Notes: generated from the letters alone by a model not told the origin. A stretch of DNA of 64,000 nucleotides from Caprimulgus europaeus (GCA_907165065.1 OU015550.1:6855501-6919500), one strand, 5' to 3'. Positions 50,401 through 63,060 are shown, counted from the stretch's first letter. A program made the numbers and translations.

Positions 50401-53400
50401 AATAATTTAACCATGTCATGCACCAAATAACTTAATGTCATAACACGGCTTCACCTGCGTTTTACTCTCCCTTGTATCCCTGCCCTGAGAGCCTGTTTCT
50501 GCCTTGTTTCATAGCCTGCCTTGTGTGATCCACAGCGGTCAGATGCTGGTGGCATTCATGGCCACATCTCTTGATCTTCAAACAGGCTGCAGTGTCTCTC
50601 CCTCTCCATACGATACATCTTTAGGATTGGTTTCCACACCAGTGGGTTTGGTGACTGGCTGCTTCTGGGAGGCTGGCACCTTCAGTCATCTCAAGGTAGC
50701 GTCACCATGGGGATAAGCTGGAGCTCCCTGCTGCTCTTCAGCTCTGGTCCTGCTTTGCAGCATCCGTAGCAGCTGTTTCCTTGGGACATTGCACAATGTC
50801 CAGCTCCTCTCTGTAGTACTTGAAATTTTTGTTCCTGCGTCATCTTGGGGGAGCTTGGGGCACTCTCCGAGGTCTGAAAGGAAGGGAGAGTCAAGAGTCT
50901 GAAGAGGAAGGGAGCAGACTGCAGGCAGCCTGAGAGCCAAGAGGACTGCAGGCAGCCGGCCTTCCTCCAGGCACGCTCACCCGGCTCACACTGACGGCTG
51001 TGGAGACACCTCTCAGCCCCGGTGCACGGCTCCCACCACCCAGTTGAACTGGGATCCCCACAACTATTCCTGCTGCCTCCAGCGACCTCCAGCCCGCAGC
51101 GCTCCCCAGCCGGGGGGGTCCCAGGGAGGCCCAGGGCACCCAGTGCTTTGGCACGTGCATGTGCAGAGCCCAGGGAGCTGCAGGGCAGGGTGACAGGACC
51201 ACCAAACTCCAGGGCTCTGCTGAGCGCTGCTTACGGAAGAGGAGGCTGAAGCGGAGAGCGAGCGCTGGCCATGGCGAGCACCATGGACCCGGGCATCAAA
51301 CACCAGGCTCCCAAACCCCACAGACAGCCTGAGCCACCGTCAGGCCACTGATAAGTGGGGCTGAGTGCTCCTGCTCGCGGTGTGCAGCCCATGTTGTGCC
51401 TGGCGCGCTCCCCTCCCGAGCTGTGACATGGCCCAGGACTGCCACGGAGACGTCACGGCTGCGCGAGTCCCCGGGGAGGCAGCGAGCACCGAGCCAAGCG
51501 CCTGCCGAGAACAGACAAAACACAACCCCCAGTATTTGTTCTGAAACCTGCCCAGAATTGCTTTGGCCTCGATGAGACTGGAGGATTATTTCCCTTAAGT
51601 ATTTTTAAACCTGGAGCCTGGCAAGGACCAGAGGGCTGGGATTTCCTGGCTTGAGTGCACCAGCCGTGGACAGCAAGAAGCAGCTCCTGCCCCTCCACCT
51701 GGGAAGCCCTGACTGCCAGCACAGGACAACCAGGCTGGCTGGCACTTGGGCAGGAAGGAAACCACCTGTGGAGCGGGCCCTGGGTGCTGGCCAAGGGCTC
51801 TGTGGGTGCAGCCCGTGGGGCTGAGCACCCCGCCTCTCGGAAGCACTGAGCCCTCTCCTGCTGCCAGGCTGGCACCGACCGGTGCAGAGCTCTGTGCCGC
51901 AGACTGGGCTGCTCCGTGTGCTGGTGACCATCAGGAAGGGCAGAAGTTGCCTGGAGAAGGTCAGGGATGTTCTCACTTTCCCCTGGAGCAACCGGGGGAT
52001 GCAGAGCCCTCCAGTGAGCTCCTGATGTCTCAGACTGGGTGTCCAAGCACCAGCACCTCTGCAGCCACATTTGTGTCTGGGGAGTGAAAGTGACCCTGCT
52101 TCTGGGGCTGGCTCAGCTGTGACAATGGGGCTGTGGGGAGGCAAAGGGGACATCAGTCCATGTGTCTGTCCCCTGGCAGCCCTTCCCAGGTGCCCCCACC
52201 CAGCACCCTGTGGAGCCTCTCACCCACAGTCCCGCAGGCTGCATGGAGGTGAGCCCGGCTGGAAGGAAAGCGAATGCAGAGCTCTGTGCTGGCGGTTTCT
52301 TCGTGGCTGCGTTTGTCGATGCTGCTGTCTCAGTCTCTCCCGTGCTGGCAGGACCCAGCGGCGGGTTGGCCGTGGTTTGCTCCCACTCAGCACTGGTGAG
52401 CACATTGTGTGCACGTGTAAATACACATTCGTGCTGCTTCTTCCCAAACCTGGCTGGTTCTGTTCCCAAATAGCCAGGACTGACAATGTCAGGACAGCCT
52501 CCGTCCCCCCGGCTTTGTGTGGCCATCCTTGTTGGGAGGAAAGATCCCGGAGAGGAGCTCACAGCCACTGCGTGCCCCGACACAGGGCAGCTGGTGACAA
52601 GGAGCAGCCCCTGTCTGTGGGCAGAGGAGGGGATCCCAGGGCCCAGCTCAGCATGTTCCCAGCCCTGGGAAGGAGGGAACAGGGAGCTGCACCCCTGGCC
52701 GGCAGAGCAGGGAGCGGAGATGGTGGGGCCCCAGGCGCTGGCTGGAGCCTGTCCCAAAGGCTTGCATGGAGCCGGCTCCTTCTGAAGTGGGTCAGGTCCC
52801 TTCCCTGCACAAACACAGGTCTGAGTCCAGCACCACCAAAGTACACGGAAAGCTGGAGGCAGTCCTGGCCCCAGGACAGGCTTCTGGGACTTTGCCTTTT
52901 GCTGCCGTGGAGGCCAGTGAGGGTCAGGGTGGGATGCGGGTGGCTTTTCCCTGGGAAGGGGCTGCTGCTTCATCAGGGACCTGCCCGCTGCCGCATCCAC
53001 ACCCTCCTCCCGCCTCTGCCCAGTGGGATGCTCTGCCCTCTGTGCCCGCTCTGCCCACAGCCTCTCCTGCTCTGCCCATCCCACTCCTCTGTCTCCAGTC
53101 ACCCACAGCCCCTCACAAAACACCTCTCGGTGTTTGTGCTGCCGCGCGTGCGGCTGCGCAGCCGGTCTGCAGGAGATAGAGCTGTCGGTAGTGGCGAGCA
53201 GCAAGAAAACTGTTGTGGGGCAGAAAACACATTTCCAGACCCTGACCCCTGCCTTCCAAGCCCATGTTACCAGGGGTAAGGTCTGGGCAATTACTGCAAA
53301 GCATCCATCAAAGCCAGCTCTGGCTGGCAAGTTCACTTCTGCTTTCTGGATGTGCTTGTTGTGTTGGCTTCACACCAACGCTGGTGGCTGAGCTGTGCAG

Positions 53401-53599
53401 GCAGGAGAAGTTGCATCAAGCAATTTAATGAACCTGATGTACAAGCCAGAACTGCTTCCACAGCCGGGTGGGTGCCCTGTGAAATGTCTTTTGACCTACC
53501 TACACACCACGGCGGCACAGCAGCCCAGGGCAGGAACGCCGGCACAGGCGCGTGCACGCTCCTGCTCCAAAGAGCCTCTGAAGAAAATCCTTGCAACAA
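47421..53599. other. 5' flank of SLC16A1, no gene seen
   Basis: Mixed DNA. The 48450-49450 part is less GC-rich and holds two overlapping minus-strand open frames (48858-49289 and 49115-49459) of 143 and 114 codons that I do not recognise. A GC-rich part at 52070-53340 is open on both strands. A divergent non-coding RNA from the SLC16A1 promoter could run through the first part, but nothing marks its exons. Confidence 0.5.
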
Positions 53600-54180
53600 C
53601 CACAGCTACCATCTAAACAAATCCCAGATCTTCCGTAAACAGAGAACAGGGTTAAATGTGCCTAATAAGCTGCTCATTCTGAATTATCATCCCTGCTCTA
53701 ATAAGAGCTGATAAGCTAGTATTTTGTGGGACAACAAACATTTCTGTTATTCCCCAAGCCCAACTTTGGGATAAATAAAGCCAGCCTTTGTTTTTAAGCA
53801 GGAGGTCACGCTCCATCTTAGGATAAAGGCGCTGCTACCCTTTCCCTGCTTTACAGGCTTAAAAGAACGAAATGTATCGAGTGATACAAAAAGTCAGAGA
53901 AAATTAGAGTAGGAGCAGCTCAAGACAAGTCAAACACGCTGGTATTAAGCTCCCTTCACATGTGTGTTTAGCAGATAATTTCTTATCATCCCAGTCCAAA
54001 GTTAACTTGCTGGAAACCTGGCTGCATCTGCGATATTTCAATATTTCAGCTGGGTGCAAACAAACAAAAAAAATGCTACAAAAGCTTGGTTTTGATTGAA
54101 CCTGTTGCTGCCAGGTACAAATACTTATTTTCTGGGTGGAAGTTCATTGGGGCACAAGCACGAAAGATCATTAATACCCA
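53600..54180. promoter_or_regulatory. A+T-rich block with several GATA motifs
   Basis: WGATAR sites at 53684-53689 (-), 53709-53714 (+), 53973-53978 (+) and 53983-53988 (-), in 305 bp of non-repetitive DNA. The last two face each other four bases apart. Candidate enhancer about 7 kb upstream of the SLC16A1 promoter. Confidence 0.35.
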
Positions 54181-54764
54181 GTAAAATACAGACTCTGTGT
54201 GCCCAGTGCCACGGCTCGGCCGGCAGCAGCTCTTGTGGGGCTGGGTGACGCGTCGTTTCCACTTCCCCATGCCAAACCAGAGGGACGAGGGAGGAGGAGG
54301 AGGATGACGGGGTTTCCCACCACCCTCCTGCAGCCCCAGGCTCGGGGGATACAGTACCAGCCCTCTCGGGCAGGGGTCTCACAGCGCCACGGCTGGGCGG
54401 CCGCTCTCGGCAGCACCCCCGAGCGCACCGTGCTGCCCCGCGTGCCCCAGCGCCGGGACCGTCTCCATCATCTTCAGCTCCTCGGGGCTGCGGGGCCACG
54501 GCAGGAAGCTGCGGTCACGGCTGTTTTTCTGCTCCAGCCCATCTGCTATTCTTACACCTCGGGGTGAGCTGTGGTTTCACTGCCTCGGAGATGGGATTCG
54601 CCTTGTTTTGCCTCAGGAAAGTGACCGATGTGTTGCAGGGAGCCGAGGGAGCGGAGCGGGAAGCACATGGCCACTCTCTCCCTCCGGGTCCAGGCTCTGC
54701 CAAAAGCAGCTGGCACGGTGTGAGCTCAGCATCAGGGGCACATGGTGGGCAGCCAGCTCCAGAG
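54181..54764. other. GC-rich gene-free stretch
   Basis: CpG-containing at 54190-54500; no gene recognised. Confidence 0.45.
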
Positions 54765-54848
54765 TGCTGTGTGCCAGCCTGGTGATGCTGTGTGCCAGTC
54801 TGGCGATGCTGTGTGCCAGTCTGGTGATGCTGTGTGCCAGTCTGGCTG
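54765..54848 (+). repeat. 21-bp minisatellite, four copies
   Basis: Units begin at 54765, 54786, 54807 and 54828, each containing TGTGTGCCAG, with one to three changes per unit. Confidence 0.92.
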
Positions 54849-56659
54849 TGCAGCCACCTCTGCTCAGAGAGCCCATCCCTGGGATGAGACCCCAGCCCCA
54901 TTGCCACCGGGGCAGGAATGCCCACGCCGCTGCCTGCCAAGGCCCCTCACCCCTGGGGTCTGTGCCCTGCCACAAAGCCTAGGCACCACGTCCCTGCCTC
55001 CTGTGCCCCTCAGACAGCCCCAGGTCCCACATGGCAGCAGCCACCCTTGGCTAACAGACCCTCCTCTGCTGTCTGGTCTCAGACCAAGCTCCAGCAGAGG
55101 GACATCCTGGGCAGGTCCTTGCGCATCACCAGCCACGGGCACGCCGGGGCTGCGCGTGCATGTGCTTGTGTAATGCCATAACAAGATTACCCTGTGACAT
55201 GATGGCTGCGAAATAATCCACAGTATCATTCAGCAAATCCCGGGATCCAATTACCCTTCCACATGACACCCGTTCCCGGGTGCGGGGAGGCCGGGGGGCC
55301 GCAGCCCAGTGCCCTGTCCCTCCGGCAGCCACCCGCCTGGCTCCTCCGCTCCCCTGCACCTCTCTGCCTCCGTGTCATGTGGGATTAGCAAAGTTTGCGT
55401 TACCCTGCAGGAGCCCTGACCCTCTGCCAGGCTCTGTTGTGTTTTCTCGCCTGGCTGCGCGCTCCCCAGCACCGCACTGACCTCCCTACCCAGCCGGCCT
55501 CGCTCTCCCTCGCCGCCCCGGCAGCACCAGACCTGGTTGGGCCGGTGTTCAGCTGGCTCGGGTGGCGATGCCAGCCTCCCTGGGATGGGGACGGAGCCGG
55601 TCCGGCCGGCCGGGAGGTCTGCGGGACACAGGAGAGGGGTGCGATGCTGCCGCAGTGAACCCGGCTGTGCGGAGAGCCCAGTATGCACCCAGCCTCCCAC
55701 AGCAGCACGCTTGTTTGCAAACAGTTTTCCAGGACATTTTCCTTGTCCCAGCCGCTGCTCCCTGCAGCCAGCGTATCCCTTTCTGTGAGAATAAAGCCCT
55801 GGGCATGGGTACCCCAGCAGTGCCGGCCCCGGCAGCGGTGCCAGGGCACGCACCGTGCCCCGCGGCCGGTCCGGCGCGCTCCGCTGCAGGCGCCACAGTT
55901 GCTCCTGGCCCTGGCAGGTGTTCAGACACCGGCGCTGCTGCCAGACCAGGCAGGGAGTGTGGCCAGCTGCAAATTCGGCTTCATTTTTGGAGCCTTTGAA
56001 TCGCTGGCCAGCTGCCAGGTTTGTTATTTGTTAGTCTAAGTATTTTTTTCCCAAGTGAATTTCAAGCTGGCGAGAGGAGCCGCCGGGCAGAGGGAACTTG
56101 GCGGCAGCCCCTCGGCATCCTCAGTGCCGGGGGAGTGGGGACGAGGGCAGGATGCTGTGGCATGGCCCCCCTTGCCCAGGAGACCCCAGGCAGCAGGGCA
56201 GCGGGCTGTGGCAGTTCCAGCAGAGCCTTCGTGCCAGGAAACCTTGAATTTCACCCCAGCTGCGGAGGGAATACAGCCAAAACTCCCACACACGGGGCAG
56301 AGTTCAGGGACGAGCCTGTCTGGAGCAGGATCTGCACCTCTGCAGATCCCTTACACCACACCTCAGTGAGGTGTCAGAGGCTTGTGACCCCAGGGATGGA
56401 GCCCCAGGGTGAGCAGGGGACTCATAACACCCATTTTTGTCTGAAAAATACCAGGGTCCTGCCTGAGCCAAGGCTGAGCTCTGTGACCAAGCCGGGTCTG
56501 CTCAGTTAGATGCTGGGGCCCACCAAGGCACATCCTGGCCCCGCACACGGACCCTGCGCTGCCCGGCCGCCCTCTGCCATGGAGACAGCTCCGCAGCCGC
56601 AGCTTTGTGCTGGCCAGGTGGCACCTGCTGAGCCCAGGGCAGCAGGCAGCTCCCTTGGG
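54849..56659. other. GC-rich gene-free stretch
   Basis: Open frames on both strands without family resemblance; nothing annotated. Confidence 0.45.
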
Positions 56660-56814
56660 GAGGCACCCAGCTCCCGCACCCAGCCGTGCCGAGGCACCCA
56701 GCTCCCGCACCCAGCCGTGCCGAGGCACCCAGCTCCCGCACCCAGCCGTGCCGAGGCACCCAGCTCCCGCACCCAGCTGTGCCGAGGCACCCAGCTCCCG
56801 CACCCAGCCATGCT
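56660..56814 (+). repeat. 31-bp minisatellite, five copies
   Basis: Units begin at 56660, 56691, 56722, 56753 and 56784. The first three are identical; the fourth has one change and the last two changes. As 31 is not a multiple of three, the same bases are read in all three frames in turn, which makes the long open frames across it look repetitive without being protein-coding. Confidence 0.95.
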
Positions 56815-58109
56815 GCTCCGAGGGCTGGGGCAGAGCTCGCAGGGGGCTCACGCTCGGCCAGTGGCCTTGGGAGCTTGTGAGCAGTCACCACGATGCCAGC
56901 GAGCTGCCCCAGCCTCCCGGCCTCTGCGAGAGGCGTCAGCAGGGACCAGGAAACAAAACAAATTGAGGCAATTTGCAGGAGAAGAAATTGCTTTTTCCAC
57001 CTTGGAAACCCGAGCCCCAGATCCATTTCCCTCCAGAGAAGAGAAACAAAAGCCTTGGGAAGAAGGGGCAGGCGGCTGCCTCGGAGGGCAGGGGAGGAGA
57101 GCGGCCAGGACAGAGGACGGCAGGGAGCTGTGGGGCAGGGAGCTGTGGGGCCAGGGATGGGACCGTGGGCGGGAGGCAAGTACCAGCAGGAGGGACCTGC
57201 CAGGCTCTGGCAGGAGCAGGGCGCAGGCGACTGGAGCATGTCCTGTTGTCCCCCCCAGACTTCCCAGCTCCCTGCTGCCTTCCCTGCCATTGTTCACAGC
57301 CCCGGGGGTGAGGCACAGCATGGAGAGCGGCTGCCCTTCCTCCCTGCCTCCCGCCTGCCCTTCTGCCCTGGCTCACCCCACCACCATGCAGGCGATGCCC
57401 ATGCCCAGCTGCCAGAGCACGTGCCACCAGATCCCCAGGGACGTGGGGCCGGGACACCCTCCCCTCCTGCCTGCTCTGACACCCAGCCACTGTGGGGGAC
57501 AGCAACTGGCTTATCCCAGGATGGGGCAGCAGTGACCAGCACCTTCCCAGGAGGCAGCCAAGGCCAGGGATGGGGCCAGGATCCAGCCCCACACAGACAG
57601 GGATGCTGGCAGCAGAGGCAGGGGGCTCTGGCGATCCCCTGGTGCCCCGCTGGCCTCACTGTTTAGATGGATAAGGCCTCCACGATCCCATCCGCAGGCA
57701 AAGCCATTTCTGTCACATTACTTCATTCCCCTGAAATTAACATGGTGGGTTTTGTAAGGAGACCTTTCCACAGAGCTGTCTGGGGGTCATTGCTGTGGCT
57801 CGGCAGCTGCCGCTCTCTGGCCACCGCAGCCGCCACAACGCGTCTCTCAAAAAGGCAACCCAAAGCCAAAGCCATGGGACGGCGGCAGGCAGCAAGGAAA
57901 CACAGCAGCACCCCAGCACATGGTGAAACGGCCTGCAGCTCTCATCTGGGGGGACAGTCCAGATCCCAGGAGCTTATCCCGGTGCAGGGACCCCAGGAGC
58001 ACGCCCTGCACAGAGCCGGCAGCTCGCGGGCTGGGCAGCCTCGCACACGGGCACCGGGCAGAGGGGTACGCAGGAGCCCCCAGTGCCATGGCTCCAAGTC
58101 CCAGATGAA
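56815..58109. other. GC-rich gene-free stretch
   Basis: No gene, repeat family or RNA recognised. Confidence 0.45.
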
Positions 58110-58560
58110 CACGAAAGATTAATGACCTCTCTGCAGTGTTTGCTTTAGGCAGAGCAAACCAGAGGGCTGGTGCTCCAGGGCTTCGCTCAGATAACAGTCT
58201 GGTATGAGAATGAGCTCCCCTGGTGAGGTGCAATTTGGAGAACTTGAATAGGGCCTCCAAAACTGGTTGCAAAGAAAGAGATTAAGATCAGTATTTGTCC
58301 TTTTTTTTTCCTTTTTCCTTCCTAGCAGAGCAAAAATATTCCTGTTTATTGCTAGAAACCCTTGGGGGCTGGATGGTAAACTCCCAGTGGGAACTACTGT
58401 CTCAGGAGATCAGAGATCCCGAGAACATCCCCTTTCCAAATTTACAGTTACTGTTAGCTCTAATCAGCCTTGTTTATCTCTCCCTGCGGTGGTATTTGGG
58501 AAGTGAGCACAGGTCAAACACGGGACAGTTCCCTCATTGTTACCAGATATCCGAGATCTC
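58110..58560. promoter_or_regulatory. A+T-richer block, candidate conserved non-coding element
   Basis: Non-repetitive, with a long pyrimidine tract at 58298-58324 and CTCTAATCAGCC and TTGTTTATC motifs. Confidence 0.3.
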
Positions 58561-58894
58561 CCTCCAGGCCACACCGACCAGGCATGGACACCGTCCTCAC
58601 ACCTTCTCCTGGAGCCTGGAGCCCAGGGAGAAAACGTGCTGTTCCTGCTCAAAGGCACCGCTGGGAAAGGGCCAGGTGAGGGAGAGCCTGGCACAGGCTG
58701 CTGCACTCAGGCCCCGTCACCTCAACCACAGTGCAGCTCCCACAGCACCGGTGACACCAGCCTGGTTCTGCTCGGCAAAGCCGAACACCAGCGTGTGCCA
58801 GCGCTGGCCACAGCCCCCAGCCACCCCAGCCGCTCGGGCCCTGCCTCCTCCCGAGAGCCGGGGCGGCTGCGGCGCCTGTGTGCTCACACCCTCC

Positions 58895-59420
58895 CTACTG
58901 AATATTCTTCCTAAGAAAATAAAGCATCACTGTCCTATTAATTATGTGAGTTACGGAGCAATATTTTTCCCAGAGTCACCTACTGGTTCACAGATTCGTT
59001 TTCCAGGCAGCTTAGCCAGTAGCCTGGCAACACGGTGACCTTATGCTCTGCTCGGCTTTGAGCGTTTTATTAGCCACACTGGACTCTCTCCACCGCTCCA
59101 TATCGCTGAGCCCCTCATTAGTACAATTAATAAGCTGCTTCTGTCAATTCAATCAAATGCCAGGCTCAACAGCAGGAGAAAGCTTTGGCAGATCAAGTAT
59201 GGGAGATTCTGGGTAGTACTGGGAAATTGCAGGAAACCTTTCATCTCCCCCAAGGAGCCGAACAAGAATGGAATTGTGGGATTGGGATTCTCTCAGGTCA
59301 TGTTTATTTATCGCCGGCTCGTTAGTATAATAAATCAGGTCCCCTGTCACTTTGAATGAAGTCATAGGTTTGCTGGAAGGAACTTGGCAGAACACCTTGA
59401 TATTATTAGTGATGGTGTGA
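58895..59420. promoter_or_regulatory. A+T-rich block with RFX X-box-like site
   Basis: About 520 bp of non-repetitive DNA. GTAGCCTGGCAAC at 59019-59031 fits the RFX X-box pattern (two half-sites, one-base gap). TACAATTAATAAGC and GATATTATTAGTGATGG segments follow. Bounded on the right by CpG-rich DNA. Confidence 0.4.
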
Positions 59421-60060
59421 CAAAGCCTCGTGAAAGGCGATGCCCTGGCCGGGGCGCGCAGGCACCCTCGCACGCACCCGCTCGTCCCTGTGCCTCGCGG
59501 CAGAAGGCCACCGGCGGCCCGGGCTGGCACGGTCACCCCAGGGCAGCGCACGGGGAGCGGTATGGTCTCGGGGGACACCGTGCAATGCAGCTGCCAGGTG
59601 CCAGCAGCGTGGCTGCAGCGCGGTGTGTCCCAGGTACCCGACAGCCGCGGGAAGGGATGCTCCTCCCAGCTCCAGGAGACAAGCACGGTGGGAGACACCC
59701 CAGCCCCAGCCCTGCTCTCCTCCTGCCTGCGCATGTTGCCAGGATGCGGCCGGGCCAGCGCAGAGCACCGGGCTGGCAGCGCAGGCGCTGCTCCTCCGCC
59801 GGCACTCACGTGTATCGGGCACATGTGGCGGCACTTTGCCTTTCACACCTCTCTGCGTCCTGCCAGACTTTGCCCTGGCGCTGACGTCGGCGTGCTCTTT
59901 GGATCCCGCGCTGGCTCGGGAGCTCCCGCAGCCACGGTGCCGGAGGAGCTGGGCGGGACATGGCTGCCGCTGCAGAGCGGCCGGTGGCAGGCAAAGGCCC
60001 AGTGCTCGAGTGGCTGCACGACTGCGGCTCCTGACTCCGATAGGTCCCTGCGTCCCCTGA
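59421..60060. other. CpG-rich stretch without an assigned gene
   Basis: About 640 bp with raised CpG content. Several frames are open on both strands, none with family resemblance. Could be an unassigned promoter. Confidence 0.35.
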
Positions 60061-60339
60061 GCAGGACCTGCCAGCAGTGAGGGACCAGGAGCTTTGCAGA
60101 CCCTTCAGCGTGACACGTCCCCTGAACCGGGCACCCCGGCTGGGGTGAGTGGGGCGCGGTGGTCTGCCGGAGATGCTGGGGAGGTCACAGTCTCCTTGCC
60201 TGGATCCGGCGCTTTTCCACACCAAGAGCAGATCAGCAGTGGTTCCTGTCCTACTGCTGGAAGCAATGTGACCAGGGAGAGCTGTGACTGGTCTGTCATC
60301 GTCTCAGTGCCCCAAATACAGCAACGTTGCAGGTGTATG

Positions 60340-60620
60340 TCCCAAAAACGTTCCTAAAATAAACCTCTCCAGGAAATCCTTTGATCTGATCTGACAATGA
60401 ATGTAATACTAAATAAAGTCAGATTTTTTAAAGATTAATTTCCATTTAGTTTAAATATAGCTTAAAGGTTATAAAATAACAGCTCTCTTTTATTGTTCAA
60501 TTTATCACAGTATTTGGTGTCCACACTGGAATATATATTGAACTGTTCCTAATTGATTGCTCATAGACCCACTTTAGCGACTCAGTTAACTCTTGATTTC
60601 ACTGTCCCTGAGCTGGGCCT
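60340..60620. promoter_or_regulatory. A+T-rich block, candidate conserved non-coding element
   Basis: Strongly A+T-rich with AAAGATTAATTTCC, TTTAGTTTAAATATAG and CTAATTGATTGC motifs. Confidence 0.35.
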
Positions 60621-62589
60621 GCAATACCTGACTCAGCTCCATGCTGCAGGAGCCTTTCCCAGGCCAACCCGTCCCCATCCCTGTCCCCATCCCCTGAGCA
60701 GCGTTCCATCGGACGCACCCAGCTCACGCTCATTAGCTCCCTTGGCTCCAGCTGACCCATAAATGTTGAAGGAAACAAACAAACCGCCCGGAGGGGAGGG
60801 AGAGGAAGGGCTGTAGGTGTTGGCCACATGTCTGCAGAGCCAAGCCAGGCTCCGGCTGTGAAGATGCTATTGTGTTGCAGTGATTTCCCAGGAAAAACAG
60901 GCCTGGAGATCTCCTTACCGTTCCTGGGAAGCACTTGGTGACCAGGAGGGTGAGGATTCAGGGCGGGGACAGCCCGAAGGCTGCGGGGGTGTTTGGTGCT
61001 TTTGCTGTTACTTTATGACAATGCCGTGAACGACACCACGAGCAGACACGATGGCAGAACCGCGGCTCGGCACCTCCTGGCTGCACCGTGGCAGAGCTGG
61101 ACGAGGCGCGGGTGCCCAGCTCCAGCACGCACGCCGCGGGACCGCCGATGGCTGGTGGTGCTTGGGCTTGGCTCCAGCTCCTGCCCGAACAACGGGTGTT
61201 TGAGAGGGCTTGGAGGACGTGCAGGCGCTGTGCTTGGGGCGGCACACGCACACGAGCGCTTGCGCAGGCACGACAGCTCCTTGGCCACCGCACGTCAGCA
61301 GCTGCGGGGTTGTGTTCCTGCAGCCACCACACCAAATGGACCCGGGGCCGGGGAGGAGAGCGTGGCGGTGGGGGCTCTCTGTGCGTGCTCCAAGCGAGAC
61401 CTGGCCAGGCCCACGGCTGCTGTTCTTTGGACTCTGCCACCCCTCTGAAGGGCTGTTTGCAGGCAGGGTGGCTGTGGGAAGGTCAGTGCCCAGTTCCTGG
61501 TGCAGGTGCATCACCAACTGCTGCATCCTGGCAGTGTTTGGGCCACCAGCCCCTCCAGCACTCGCCCTTTCCTGCCAGCCAAGTGCAATGCCCTGGACAG
61601 GAGGGCCACGGGTGCATGGAGCTGGGGCTGCCCTCTTGAATCTCACCCCTTGGGTCTGGGGTGGGACAGCTGCCCTGGGAACAGGTTGGAGAGGAGGGTG
61701 TCACTCCACTGAGCACCCATCCAGAGCCCAGGCGGGCCCCAGCCCTGGACCAGCCTCACTTCTTGAGCGGCCCTGTGCCATCAGGAGGGAGGGTCTGCAG
61801 GTCAGGGTGTCCTCTCCCACAGCGCCAGGGCCCTCCAAGACTTCTCAGGCATATCACTTGCATCTTTTGCCATCTAAGTCTGGCCTAAATAAACCACCAC
61901 CGGAGCATCCCGCCAATCCCCAGTGGCTGCCCACCGGCTGGGTGGCGGCATGGCAGGCTGTCTGGGGACACAATGCTCTCACTCTCCTGCACCACAGGGG
62001 ACCCTGCTGCATCCGCCACCCCTGGAAAGCCAGTAATTGCCCCCTCTCTCCGTACCTTCCCTTTAGCAGTGGGGGTCTTGGCATCTCCTTAGCCCTCATT
62101 TCCTCTCCCAGCTCTTATTGACACAGCGGCCATGGGAGAATAATGGGGTCAAGGGCAGCAGAGTGACACCCTGCCCCTTCCTCTGGCCGCCCGCTCATCT
62201 TCCTGGGCACAGCCGGGGCACCCAGGCCCCTGGGGACCCGTGGCACGGCCAGCAAGGTGGTGACATCGAGGTGAAGCTGGCGCAGCCAGACAGCCCAGGG
62301 GAGCCGCAGCCTGGGCAGCCAATGCTGCCCCGTCCCAGCAGCGCAGCATCGGGTGTCCCGCTGCACGGGGCCACCGGGGAAAGAAGCTTTGACTGTGAGT
62401 TGCGGGCCAGGCTGCCGGTGTCCGTCCTCCGCAGAGCCCTCGGCAAGGGCGGTATGAGAGAGAGGCGGCTTCAGCCCGGGCTGCTCAACTTCTCCAGCGT
62501 GCAAGGAGCAGGGAGGTGGGCGAGCTCTTACCTGGAGGCAGCGCTGATGGGGAGAGCCCTGAGTGCTCCCGAGGAGCGGCCGGTTTCCC
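60621..62589. other. GC-rich gene-free stretch
   Basis: No gene recognised; open frames on both strands. Confidence 0.45.
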
Positions 62590-62644
62590 GGCACCCCTGG
62601 TACCCCCGGCACCCCCTGGCACCCCCGGTACCCCCCGGTACACC
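62590..62644 (+). repeat. Degenerate GGTACCCCC-type short tandem repeat
   Basis: Six diverged 8-11 bp units of the type GGCACCCCC/GGTACCCCC. On the minus strand it reads as Gly-Val-Pro repeats, which mimics collagen. Confidence 0.8.
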
Positions 62645-62939
62645 GTAGCCGAGGGCTCCAGCCGCACTCCAAAGCCGCCGGGCTCCTCCGCCGGGGCTCG
62701 TGTGCCATCCAGCGGCCAAGGCTCGGCCCCGGCGCAGGCTGAGCCCTCCCGCGCTGGGCTGGACGGGAGCCCGGACCTTCCCTCCTCAACTGGTACCGGA
62801 TCTCACGGGCGCTGCGCCGGGCTGGGGCCGGCACGGGGAGCAGCAGGGAGAGCTTTGAGGAACTGGGCTGGTAGGGCCGGGCCCCAGCAGCGGCAGTCGC
62901 AGCTCGGTAAAACACAGCGGGCTCCTTTCTGCTCTGAGA

Positions 62940-63060
62940 CATGAGGCGCAGCTCAACAATTAGGACTGGCTTCTATTAACATGCAAATTTCTGCTGCCAT
63001 GGCAATGCTCTTATAAATGCAAATTGCATTGGGAACCATTGTTGAAGAGACCTGTGCTGG
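62940..63060. promoter_or_regulatory. POU/SOX motif cluster, candidate enhancer
   Basis: Octamer ATGCAAAT at 62981-62988 and again at 63017-63024, a SOX motif CCATTGTT at 63036-63043, and an X-box-like TGCCATGGCAA between the octamers. Sharp A+T-rich island in GC-rich DNA. Confidence 0.4.

Noticed and set aside
52071..53336. Open frames of 402 codons (plus) and 407 codons (minus) over the same bases
   Set aside because: Both strands are open at once in GC-rich DNA, neither resembles a known protein, and residue content (Pro, Ala, Gly, Arg, Ser, Cys) reflects base composition.
56502..57535. Repetitive 262- and 341-codon frames near 57 kb
   Set aside because: Their repeats come from a 31-bp minisatellite read in all three frames; no coding gene needed.
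62115..62942. Collagen-like Gly-Val-Pro repeats in a 275-codon minus-strand frame
   Set aside because: They are limited to a 55-bp degenerate tandem repeat; no long Gly-X-Y domain follows.
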